A DNA stretch of 6,848 bases from Paramuribaculum sp. (GTDB taxonomy: Bacteria > Bacteroidota > Bacteroidia > Bacteroidales > Muribaculaceae): NCBI GenBank assembly GCA_009775605.1, contig VSPV01000131.1:1-6848 (forward strand), read 5' to 3'. Position numbers and translations under genes: made by a program. Positions 1-6,711 of this stretch are shown in pieces; positions within the stretch are counted from its first letter, which is position 1, and each line of letters starts with the position of its first letter. The notes under the pieces were generated by a model. It worked only from the letters and a program-made list of their open reading frames with translations. It did not search any database and was not told the origin of the DNA.

Positions 1-485
1 TTGGGGCGAATCTTAGATCCGGAAAAGCCGTTGTGTCGCTTGACGGTGAAAGGCTGATCGGTTTCAGCTATATTGAAAGCTGGGGCCACGGAGATTATGT
101 GGCTACTTCAGGCCTTATAGTAGATCCTGAATACCGTCACATGGGTCTTGCAGCGAAAATCAAGGACAAAACATTCCAGCTTGCACGCGAACGGTTTCCT
201 TATGCCAAGATATTCAGTATCACGACGTCGCTTCCGGTGATGAAACTCAACTCGCGAATGGGCTACAAGCCCGTAACCTTCTCGGAGCTTACCGATGACG
301 AGGAATTCTGGCGCGGATGTCAGGGCTGCAAGAACTATGATATACTTCAGCGCAACAACAGGAGAATGTGTCTGTGCACGGGTATGCTTTATGACCCTCA
401 GCAGCCGGCTCCCGGCAATACCGTCGCTACTCCTTATTTAATGAAGCTCGGGAATATATTCCGCTCATTGTTCCATGTAAAATAA
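1..485 (+). CDS. GNAT-family N-acyltransferase, 5'-truncated; candidate first enzyme of arginine synthesis
   Basis: The frame is open from the window edge (first full codon at 3) to TAA at 483-485, so this is the C-terminal 160 residues of a longer protein; the GTG at 33 is an internal Val codon, not the start. The GNAT fold is shown by a beta-strand segment ending in SGLIVDPEYRHMGLA, whose R-x-x-G-x-A motif (135-152) is the acyl-CoA pyrophosphate loop, and by the later KLNSRMGYKPV segment (243-275). A Cys-rich tail follows (C-x2-C then C-x-C, 318-377). As I recall, Bacteroides has a similar GNAT gene directly before argG. Inference: it may acylate glutamate with acetyl- or succinyl-CoA, the step otherwise missing here, but sequence alone does not prove the substrate. 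It is 37 nt from argG and probably cotranscribed. GNAT assignment is firm; function is tentative. Confidence 0.85.
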   Translation, partial: GANLRSGKAVVSLDGERLIGFSYIESWGHGDYVATSGLIVDPEYRHMGLAAKIKDKTFQLARERFPYAKIFSITTSLPVMKLNSRMGYKPVTFSELTDDEEFWRGCQGCKNYDILQRNNRRMCLCTGMLYDPQQPAPGNTVATPYLMKLGNIFRSLFHVK

Positions 486-522
486 TCAGAAAATATTAAC
501 AGCATAAAATACAAATACGCAA

Positions 523-1734
523 ATGGCTGAAAAGAAAAAAGTAGTGCTCGCCTTCAGTGGGGGCCTTGACACATCCTTCTGTGTGAAATATCTTTCAGAA
601 GAACTTGGTTACGAAGTGCATACCGCCATAGCCAATACAGGCGGTTTCAGTGAAGAGGAGCTTAAGGAAATAGAGCGCCGCGCCATGAAGCTTGGCGCCG
701 CAAGTCATGCTACTCTTGATATTACCAGCGAATATTATGGCAAGAGCATAAGGTATATGATTGCGGGCAACGTGCTCCGAAACGGCACATACCCTATTTC
801 TGTCAGCTCCGAGCGTATTTTCCAGGCAATAGCCACCGCCAAATATGCTAACAAAATAGGTGCTCATGCCATTGCGCACGGTTCAACCGGCGCAGGTAAT
901 GACCAGGTGCGCTTCGACCTTACATTTCAGATCCTCGCTCCGGATGTTGAGATTATAACTCCCACTCGCGACCTTACCCTTACCCGCGAGTATGAAATCA
1001 ACTACCTTAAGGAACACGGTTACGAAGCTGATTTCAAGAAAATGGAGTATTCCATCAATAAAGGACTCTGGGGAACAAGCATAGGAGGTAAAGAAACTCT
1101 TCACTCTGAGCAGACCCTTCCTGAGGAGGCTTATCCGTCGCAGCTCGTATGCAAAAAGCCAGAGCTTCTTAAACTCACTTTCACGGAGGGCGAGCTTACA
1201 GGTGTGAACGGTCAGGAAATCACAGACCCGGTTGAGGCCATTCGCAAAGTTGAGGCCATAGCCTCGCGTTTTGCAATAGGCCGCGACATGCACATCGGCG
1301 ATACCATAATCGGAATCAAAGGACGTGTGGGATTTGAAGCCGCCGCTCCTATCGTTATAATAGCCGCCCACAAGATGCTTGAAAAGCATGTGCTCACCAA
1401 GTGGCAGCTTTACTGGAAAGACCAGATCGGCACATGGTATGGCATGTTCCTCCACGAGGCTCAGTATCTTGATCCGGTGATGCGCGATATGGAGGCATTC
1501 CTTGAGAGCAGCCAGAAGAATGTCAATGGAACCGTGACTGTAGAGCTTCATCCTTACGGATATACTCTCGTAGGTGTAGAGTCGGATTTCGATCTCATGA
1601 AGAATGATTTCGGAGAATATGGCGAGGTGAACCGCGCATGGACAGCCGACGATGTAAAAGGCTTTACTAAAATCATGGCTAACCCCATGAAGATTTTCTA
1701 CAACGTAAAGAAGCGCGCCGAGTCTAAGAAATGA
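523..1734 (+). CDS. argG: Argininosuccinate synthase
   Basis: Cytosolic enzyme joining citrulline and aspartate with ATP to give argininosuccinate, the penultimate arginine step. At 403 aa it has the normal family length. The N-type ATP pyrophosphatase loop is AFSGGLDTS (residues 10-18). The citrulline/aspartate-binding segment STGAGNDQVRFD is at 121-132, SINKGLWGTSIGG at 177-189 and IGIKGRVGFEAAAP at 263-276, all with the expected spacing. The ATG at 523 is preceded by A-rich sequence without a Shine-Dalgarno site, normal for Bacteroidota; MAEKKKVVLAFSGG begins as family members do. The 37-nt gap after the GNAT gene shows neither a promoter box nor a terminator. The stop overlaps the argC start by ATGA (1731-1734), implying translational coupling. 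Nothing in the protein is unusual. Confidence 0.98.
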   Translation: MAEKKKVVLAFSGGLDTSFCVKYLSEELGYEVHTAIANTGGFSEEELKEIERRAMKLGAASHATLDITSEYYGKSIRYMIAGNVLRNGTYPISVSSERIFQAIATAKYANKIGAHAIAHGSTGAGNDQVRFDLTFQILAPDVEIITPTRDLTLTREYEINYLKEHGYEADFKKMEYSINKGLWGTSIGGKETLHSEQTLPEEAYPSQLVCKKPELLKLTFTEGELTGVNGQEITDPVEAIRKVEAIASRFAIGRDMHIGDTIIGIKGRVGFEAAAPIVIIAAHKMLEKHVLTKWQLYWKDQIGTWYGMFLHEAQYLDPVMRDMEAFLESSQKNVNGTVTVELHPYGYTLVGVESDFDLMKNDFGEYGEVNRAWTADDVKGFTKIMANPMKIFYNVKKRAESKK

Positions 1735-2696
1735 TAAAAGTCGGAATAATAGGCGGCGCAGGCTATACTGCAGGAGAACTTATAAGAATACTCCTGAATC
1801 ATCCCGAGGCTGAGATAAAATTTATTCACTCGTCGAGCAACGCCGGGCATCCTGTCACGGATGTTCACGGCGGCCTGGCAGGGGAGATTGACCTTGTGTT
1901 TTCCGACAGCTTCGAGCTTGAGGCCATAGATGTTCTGTTTTTATGTTCCGGACATGGCAAAAGCACGGAGTTTTGGAGTGAAAACCGGCGTCCCGCTGAT
2001 CTCAAAGTCATAGATCTCGCTCAGGATTTCCGGGATGAACATGACGGATATGTGTACGGTCTGCCGGAAATAAACCGGGAGCGAATAAAAACAACGGCTC
2101 TTCTCGCTAACCCCGGATGCTTTGCCACTGCCATTCAGCTCTCGCTTATTCCTTTGGCTGCGGCCGGATTTCTTAAAGAAGATGTGAACGTCACGGGCAT
2201 AACCGGCTCTACAGGCGCAGGCGTAAAACCCGGAGCAACCACTCATTTCAGCTGGCGTAACGATAACCTGTCGGTCTACAAGCCTTTTAACCACCAGCAT
2301 CTTCTGGAGATCAACCGCACGCTAAATGGGCTGGATTCCCGATGGAATGGAAAAATCAGATTTGTACCTGTAAGAGGAGACTTCCCCCGAGGCATTTTCG
2401 TTATGGCTACGACTAAAGTCGACAAACCGCTTGATGAAATTGCCGCTCTTTACAAAGAATACTATAGAGAAGCTCCTTTCACGGTGGTAATAGATAAGCC
2501 TGTGGATCTGAAGCAGGCCGTCAACACCAATAAGGCTGTGATTTCACTCTCTATGAGCGACGACGGATTACTTTTGGTTACAACGGCTATTGACAATCTT
2601 CTCAAAGGAGCCTCCGGGCAGGCTGTCCAGAATATGAACCTTATGTTCGGTCTGGATGAAACCGCCGGACTCCGTCTTAAACCCTCAGCATTTTGA
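1731..2696 (+). CDS. argC: N-acyl-gamma-glutamyl-phosphate reductase
   Basis: NADPH-dependent reductase that converts N-acylglutamyl phosphate to the semialdehyde, the third step of the pathway. The 321-aa protein opens with the Rossmann dinucleotide loop GIIGGAGYTAGEL (residues 5-17). The catalytic cysteine is C130 in NPGCFAT. The GSTGAGVKPG segment is at 159-168, and the active-site histidine is probably H190 in FNHQHLLEI. The C-terminal signature NLLKGASGQAVQNMNLMFG is at 289-307. The start overlaps the argG stop (ATGA) and no better upstream start exists, because the dinucleotide loop lies almost at the N terminus. The stop is 1 nt before the argD ATG. In Bacteroides the natural substrate is thought to be the N-succinyl rather than N-acetyl form; nothing I can see here distinguishes them. 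Confidence 0.97.
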   Translation: MIKVGIIGGAGYTAGELIRILLNHPEAEIKFIHSSSNAGHPVTDVHGGLAGEIDLVFSDSFELEAIDVLFLCSGHGKSTEFWSENRRPADLKVIDLAQDFRDEHDGYVYGLPEINRERIKTTALLANPGCFATAIQLSLIPLAAAGFLKEDVNVTGITGSTGAGVKPGATTHFSWRNDNLSVYKPFNHQHLLEINRTLNGLDSRWNGKIRFVPVRGDFPRGIFVMATTKVDKPLDEIAALYKEYYREAPFTVVIDKPVDLKQAVNTNKAVISLSMSDDGLLLVTTAIDNLLKGASGQAVQNMNLMFGLDETAGLRLKPSAF

Positions 2697-2697
2697 T

Positions 2698-3828
2698 ATG
2701 AAACTCTTTGACGTTTATTCACTTTATGATATAGAACCCGTGAGGGGGGAAGGTAACTGGGTGTACACCTCCGATGATACTCCCTACCTTGACCTTTACG
2801 GAGGTCATGCGGTGATTTCGATTGGCCATTCCCATCCGAAATATATAGCCGCTATAAATAAACAGGTTTCAAAACTGGGCTTTTACTCGAATTCAGTCGA
2901 GAATTCCCTCCAGCAGGAACTTGCCGATAAACTTGGAAAGGCATCCGGTTACGAGGATTACCAGCTTTTCCTTTGCAACAGCGGTGCGGAAGCTAATGAG
3001 AATGCAATGAAGCTTGCATCCTTTGTCACCGGAAGGCCTAAGATTCTTGCTTTCGACAAGTCATTCCACGGGCGCACCTCGGGTGCGGTTGCTGCAACGG
3101 ACAATGCCAAGATACAGGCTCCGTTCAACAACTCCAACAATGTGGTGTTCGCTGAACTGGGCAACATCCAGCAGGTGAAGGAGCTCTTGTCCAAAGGTGA
3201 TATCGCCGGTGTGATAATAGAAGGTATTCAGGGGGTTGCCGGTATCCGGATGCCTCAGGATTCGTTCTTCAAAGAGCTTGAGGCTGCTGTTCATGAGGTC
3301 GGGGTTCTCCTTATACTCGATGAGGTGCAGAGCGGCTATGGCCGAACAGGAAAGTTCTTCGCTCACCAGTGGACAGGTGTAAAGCCTGATATTATCACGT
3401 GTGCCAAGGGAATTGCCAACGGTTTTCCGGTGGGAGCGGTTCTCATAAACGGTGATATCAAGCCCGTAAAAGGAATGCTTGGTACCACCTTCGGTGGAAA
3501 TCATCTTGCCTGTGCCGCTGCAATTGCGGTGCTTGATGTAATTGAGGAGGAGAATCTCATAGCAAACGCCGCCTCAACCGGAGAATATATCATCAACGAG
3601 CTTAAGAAAATACCCCAGCTCAAGGATGTAAGAGGCCGTGGCCTTATGATAGGATTCGACATTGAAGGTTCGGCATCCGACTTCAGAAAAAAACTTCTGA
3701 AAGAGAAGCATATCTTTACCGGAGGTGCGGGCGAGCACACGGTGAGAATACTTCCGGCACTTAATCTATCTAAGGTTAAAGCAGCTCTGTTTATTCAGGA
3801 ACTTAAAGAGCTGCTGGCTGACTCTTAA
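2698..3828 (+). CDS. argD: N-acylornithine aminotransferase (class III, PLP-dependent)
   Basis: Transfers the amino group of glutamate to N-acylglutamate semialdehyde, giving N-acylornithine. Start chosen at ATG 2698 (376 aa): MKLFDVYSLYDIEPVRG matches the usual Bacteroidales N terminus and sits 1 nt after the argC stop; an in-frame ATG at 2656 would add 14 unrelated residues read over the end of argC. PLP-fold motifs in order are NSGAEANENAMKLA (94-107), FHGRT (123-127), LDEVQSGYGRTG (207-218, D208 contacting the pyridine nitrogen), the Schiff-base lysine K237 in CAKGIANGFPVGA, and TTFGGNHLACAAA (263-275). The enzyme is slightly shorter than proteobacterial ArgD, as is normal in Bacteroidales. 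A paralogous class III aminotransferase is possible in principle, but operon position makes ArgD nearly certain. The next gene follows after 11 nt. Confidence 0.96.
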   Translation: MKLFDVYSLYDIEPVRGEGNWVYTSDDTPYLDLYGGHAVISIGHSHPKYIAAINKQVSKLGFYSNSVENSLQQELADKLGKASGYEDYQLFLCNSGAEANENAMKLASFVTGRPKILAFDKSFHGRTSGAVAATDNAKIQAPFNNSNNVVFAELGNIQQVKELLSKGDIAGVIIEGIQGVAGIRMPQDSFFKELEAAVHEVGVLLILDEVQSGYGRTGKFFAHQWTGVKPDIITCAKGIANGFPVGAVLINGDIKPVKGMLGTTFGGNHLACAAAIAVLDVIEEENLIANAASTGEYIINELKKIPQLKDVRGRGLMIGFDIEGSASDFRKKLLKEKHIFTGGAGEHTVRILPALNLSKVKAALFIQELKELLADS

Positions 3829-3839
3829 ATAAACAGAAT

Positions 3840-4793
3840 ATGAAGAAATTTACATGTGCAGCCGATATCGGGCCTCTGGATAAGGCCGTGGCTGAGGCAT
3901 TACAGATAAAAAGTGACAGATTCGCTTATTCAAATCTCGGGAAGAACAGAACTCTTCTGATGATTTTCTTTAATTCAAGTCTGCGCACCCGACTGAGCAC
4001 ACAGAAAGCCGCAATGAATCTCGGCATGAATGTGATTGTGCTCGACGTGAATCAGGGGGCATGGAAGCTTGAAACGGAACGAGGTGTGATAATGGACGGC
4101 GACAAGGCCGAACATCTGCTTGAGGCAATTCCTGTGATGGGTTGCTATTGCGATATAATCGGCGTGCGTTCTTTTGCATCTCTCACCGATAAGAAGAGCG
4201 ACTATGAGGAGAAAGTGATAGAGCAGTTCATCAAATATTCCGGAAGACCGGTTTTCAGTATGGAGGCAGCCACAAGGCATCCGCTCCAGTCGTTTGCTGA
4301 TCTGATCACAATCGAGGAGTTCAAGACCAAGCCCCGTCCGAAAGTGGTTCTGACCTGGGCCCCTCATCCCAAGGCTCTTCCTCAGGCGGTAGCCAACTCA
4401 TTCTGCGAATGGATGAATCTTACCGACTATGATTTTGTAGTCACCCATCCCCATGGATATGAGCTGGCCCCGTCGTTTGTAGGCAATGTCAAAGTGGAGT
4501 ATGATCAGGCCAAGGCTTTTGAAGGTGCAGATTTCATATATGCCAAGAACTGGTCGGCATATACGGATCCCAACTATGGAAAAGTGCTTTCCACAGATAG
4601 AAGCTGGACAGTCGACGCTTCGAAAATGGCTTTGACCGATAACGCATTCTTCATGCACTGTCTGCCGGTACGTCGTAATATGATTGTGACTGATGAGGTG
4701 ATAGAATCAGAGCGCAGCATCGTCATACCCGAAGCTGCCAACCGTGAGATCTCAGCCCAGACGGTTCTTAAACGTATACTTGAGGATTTATGA
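3840..4793 (+). CDS. argF': N-succinyl-L-ornithine transcarbamylase (ArgF')
   Basis: Carbamoylates N-acylornithine to N-acylcitrulline, which bypasses free ornithine. The 317-aa sequence aligns closely, from memory, with the structurally studied Bacteroides fragilis enzyme and not with ordinary OTCase. Carbamoyl-phosphate motif is SSLRTR (46-51, replacing S-T-R-T-R), with W75 in NQGAWKLETERG, R110 in GVRSF, HPLQ at 147-150 and HCLPVRRN at 273-280. The loop TWAPHPKALPQAVANS (172-187) takes the place of the SMG loop of ornithine carbamoyltransferases. Oddity: residue 90 in MDGDKAEHLLE is Ala (codon GCC, 4107-4109). Pro90 there in B. fragilis sets succinyl specificity and the matching Glu92 in Xanthomonas sets acetyl specificity. 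Family identity is firm; the exact acyl substrate is inferred as succinyl. The gene starts 11 nt after argD and overlaps argB by ATGA. Confidence 0.95.
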   Translation: MKKFTCAADIGPLDKAVAEALQIKSDRFAYSNLGKNRTLLMIFFNSSLRTRLSTQKAAMNLGMNVIVLDVNQGAWKLETERGVIMDGDKAEHLLEAIPVMGCYCDIIGVRSFASLTDKKSDYEEKVIEQFIKYSGRPVFSMEAATRHPLQSFADLITIEEFKTKPRPKVVLTWAPHPKALPQAVANSFCEWMNLTDYDFVVTHPHGYELAPSFVGNVKVEYDQAKAFEGADFIYAKNWSAYTDPNYGKVLSTDRSWTVDASKMALTDNAFFMHCLPVRRNMIVTDEVIESERSIVIPEAANREISAQTVLKRILEDL

Positions 4794-5560
4794 TCAATGT
4801 CATTAAAATAGGGGGCAATGTGGTTGATGACCCCATTGCCCTTAATGATTTCATGGCTGATTTCGCCGCTCTACCGGGAAAGAAAATTCTCGTGCATGGC
4901 GGCGGTAAAGAAGCTACCGCTCTGAGTAAAGCGCTCGGAATCGAAACCACTATGATTGACGGGCGCAGGGTGACTGATGCTAAAACTCTCGATGTGGTGA
5001 CCATGGTATATGCCGGTCTCATCAACAAGAGGATTGTCTCGCTCCTTCAAAAGAATTCTGTAGATGCTATTGGTCTCTGCGGTGCCGATGCCCATGCACT
5101 CGTGTCGAGAAAACGGTCGGCTCAGCCGGTTGACTACGGATTTGTCGGCGATGTAGATGGTACCGGTGTGAATGTCGGGCTGATATGGAAATTGCTTGAA
5201 GAGGGTATTACTCCCGTGTTCTGCGCCATTACCTTAGGCGAAAACGGCGAGCTCCTGAATACCAATGCTGACAGTGTGGCGTCTGCGATTGCCATGGGTA
5301 TGGCTGACAAGACACCAACATGTCTGACGTTCTGTTTTGAAAAAGCCGGCGTTCTGATGGATCCTGCGGATGAAACGAGCGTTATACCGCATATCACAAG
5401 AGAACAGTTTGATTCATTGCGGGAAGCCGGTGTAATAGCGAAAGGAATGGTGCCGAAACTCACTAATTCGTTCAATGCATTAGACCATGGTGTCAAATCG
5501 GTTGTGATAAAAAGCTCGCTCAATCTGCGGAATGATATCGGAACCCTTATAGAGCCATGA
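4790..5560 (+). CDS. argB: N-acylglutamate kinase (amino acid kinase family)
   Basis: Phosphorylates the gamma-carboxylate of N-acylglutamate with ATP, the second pathway step. The 256-aa protein has K6 in VIKIGGN, the VHGGG substrate/phosphate loop (35-39), GRRVTD (58-63) for the acylglutamate, LNTNADSVA (156-164) with the conserved Asn/Asp, and K223 in KGMVPKL. The first beta strand begins at residue 3, so there is no N-terminal helix of the kind that links hexameric, arginine-inhibited kinases; this resembles the short, arginine-insensitive E. coli form. The start overlaps the argF' stop (ATGA, 4790-4793). A GAGG stretch a few bases upstream lies in argF' codons and may act as a ribosome site, but this is weak. 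The stop overlaps argE. By context the substrate is probably N-succinylglutamate. Confidence 0.95.
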   Translation: MINVIKIGGNVVDDPIALNDFMADFAALPGKKILVHGGGKEATALSKALGIETTMIDGRRVTDAKTLDVVTMVYAGLINKRIVSLLQKNSVDAIGLCGADAHALVSRKRSAQPVDYGFVGDVDGTGVNVGLIWKLLEEGITPVFCAITLGENGELLNTNADSVASAIAMGMADKTPTCLTFCFEKAGVLMDPADETSVIPHITREQFDSLREAGVIAKGMVPKLTNSFNALDHGVKSVVIKSSLNLRNDIGTLIEP

Positions 5561-6633
5561 ATCCGGTCGATTTTCTAAAGGCCTTAATTGCCACGCCCTC
5601 TGTGTCAGGCAGCGAAGAGGCTACAGCCGACCTGATAGCATCTACGCTTGAAAGCGAGGGCGTGAAAACCAACCGGCTTTTTAACAATATCTGGGCGGTG
5701 CAGCTGTGTTATGATTCCGCCAAACCGACTTTGTTGCTGAACTCCCATCACGATACCGTAAAACCATCTCCGGCATACACAAGGGATCCGTTTATACCCG
5801 AAGTGTCTTCGGACGGACGTCTGTATGGACTTGGAAGCAATGACGCCGGCGCTTCACTGGTCTGTCTTGCTGCGACATTCTGCCGGTTTTATAATACGGT
5901 GCTGCCTTTTAATCTTGTGCTCGCCCTTACGGCGATGGAGGAAAACATGGGCCCGGAAGGTAACCGTGCCATGCTTCCACATCTGTATTCCCTCGGCATA
6001 AAGCCGGATATGGGTCTGGTGGGTGAACCTACCTCCATGCAGCCGGCCGTAGGGGAGCGGGGACTTGTGGTGCTTGACGGTAAAGCCCTCGGTGTCTCGG
6101 GCCATGCGGCGAGGGGAGAAGGTGTAAATGCCCTTTACCTCGCTATAGAGGATATTGAGCGTCTACGGAACTATAAGTTTGATAAGCATAGTGAATTGCT
6201 TGGTCCCATTTCGCTGACTGTGACGCAAATTGAGGCGGGAACCCAGCATAATGTGGTGCCGGCGCAGTGCCGTTTTGTAGTGGATGTAAGGACGACGGAT
6301 GCTTACACCAACGAACAGACGGTTGAGATTCTCCAGGCTGTCTGTCGCTCGGAACTTAAGCCTCGCTCCACGAGAATACAGGCGTCGGCAATAGATTCCA
6401 GCCATCCGATGGTTAGGGCAGCGGTTTCAGCAGGAGGAGTGCCTTATGTTTCACCTACTACTTCGGATATGGCACTGATGCATGGTTTCCCTACGTTGAA
6501 AATGGGTCCCGGCAAGTCGGAGAGAAGTCATACGGCTGATGAATTCGTTATGCTTTCCGAAATACAGGAGGGGATTGAAGGTTACAGAAAGTTCATTGAT
6601 GAACTTTCTGTAACCTATTCCCGGCAGAACTGA
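5557..6633 (+). CDS. argE: M20-family N-acylcitrulline/N-acylornithine deacylase
   Basis: Zinc-dependent amidohydrolase that removes the acyl group; with ArgF' upstream, the expected substrate is N-succinylcitrulline, giving citrulline for ArgG. The 358 aa contain the M20 set: H64 and D66 in SHHDTVKP, bridging D96 in LGSNDAGAS, the catalytic/metal pair E128-E129 in TAMEEN, E157 in VGEPTS, and H325 in SERSHTADEF. The dimerisation domain lies roughly at residues 165-275, beginning near GERGLVVLDG and including SGHAARGEG. The sequence resembles Bacteroidales ArgE and is more DapE-like than E. coli ArgE. The start overlaps the argB stop (ATGA). Oddity: codons 342-353 (GYRKFIDELSVT) are made of a near-perfect DNA palindrome, and the tail appears a few residues longer than the Bacteroides protein I recall. 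All catalytic residues precede the palindrome, so the enzyme should be intact. Confidence 0.94.
   Translation: MNPVDFLKALIATPSVSGSEEATADLIASTLESEGVKTNRLFNNIWAVQLCYDSAKPTLLLNSHHDTVKPSPAYTRDPFIPEVSSDGRLYGLGSNDAGASLVCLAATFCRFYNTVLPFNLVLALTAMEENMGPEGNRAMLPHLYSLGIKPDMGLVGEPTSMQPAVGERGLVVLDGKALGVSGHAARGEGVNALYLAIEDIERLRNYKFDKHSELLGPISLTVTQIEAGTQHNVVPAQCRFVVDVRTTDAYTNEQTVEILQAVCRSELKPRSTRIQASAIDSSHPMVRAAVSAGGVPYVSPTTSDMALMHGFPTLKMGPGKSERSHTADEFVMLSEIQEGIEGYRKFIDELSVTYSRQN
6579..6616. repeat. Perfect 18-bp-arm inverted repeat inside the 3' end of argE
   Basis: The left arm AGGTTACAGAAAGTTCAT (6579-6596) is followed by TG and then its exact reverse complement (6599-6616). In RNA this would fold as a 17-bp stem with a TTGA loop, and GGGA (6571-6574) can pair with TCCC (6619-6622) below a small internal loop. 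No U-tract follows directly, so it is not a classic intrinsic terminator. It lies wholly within codons, and both strands encode almost the same peptide (GYRKFI then D or N, then ELSVT). Possible roles are protection of the upstream mRNA 3' end, partial termination before argH, or a scar of an inverted duplication. Confidence 0.93.
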
Positions 6634-6688
6634 TGCTCTTTTAATGTTTATTATCATTTGGGGGCGGACAATAAAAAGCCAAAAACAG

Positions 6689-6696
6689 TAAATTTG
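6689..6696 (+). promoter_or_regulatory. Candidate Bacteroidota -7 promoter box for argH
   Basis: TAAATTTG matches the Bacteroides sigma-factor -7 consensus TAnnTTTG exactly and lies in the 78-nt argE-argH gap, 15 nt before the argH ATG. Transcription would start near 6703 and leave a very short leader. The -33 partner is poor: the only upstream TTTG (6657-6660) is 28 nt away rather than the usual 19-21. It therefore may be a weak secondary promoter or a chance match. Confidence 0.4.
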
Positions 6697-6711
6697 TAGA
6701 AAAGCTTAGTT

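Noticed and set aside
33..35. GTG as the start of the GNAT gene
   Set aside because: The frame stays open to the window edge and the residues before it fit the fold; a GNAT protein beginning here would lack its N-terminal strands and helices.
883..1551. 222-codon open frame on the minus strand opposite argG
   Set aside because: No recognisable motifs; it mirrors codon structure of a strongly conserved gene and has no promoter or gene context.
2656..2697. Upstream in-frame ATG giving a 390-aa ArgD
   Set aside because: It adds 14 residues translated from the end of argC that do not resemble ArgD, whereas ATG 2698 gives the family-like N terminus and a 1-nt spacing.
3687..3693. Seven-A run in argD in slippery-site phase (A AAA AAA), with a -1 frame stop at once downstream
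   Set aside because: No stable downstream structure is apparent, the product would be a truncated aminotransferase, and A-runs from Lys codons are common. A chance arrangement is more likely than programmed frameshifting.
6579..6640. argE palindrome called as an intrinsic terminator
   Set aside because: The stem ends inside codons and is followed by a mixed sequence with no U-tract; the nearest short T-run (CTTTT, 6638-6642) is more than 20 nt away. Kept as a repeat only.
6657..6660. TTTG as the -33 element for the argH promoter
   Set aside because: It is 28 nt from the -7 box instead of about 19-21 nt, so it was not annotated as part of the promoter.
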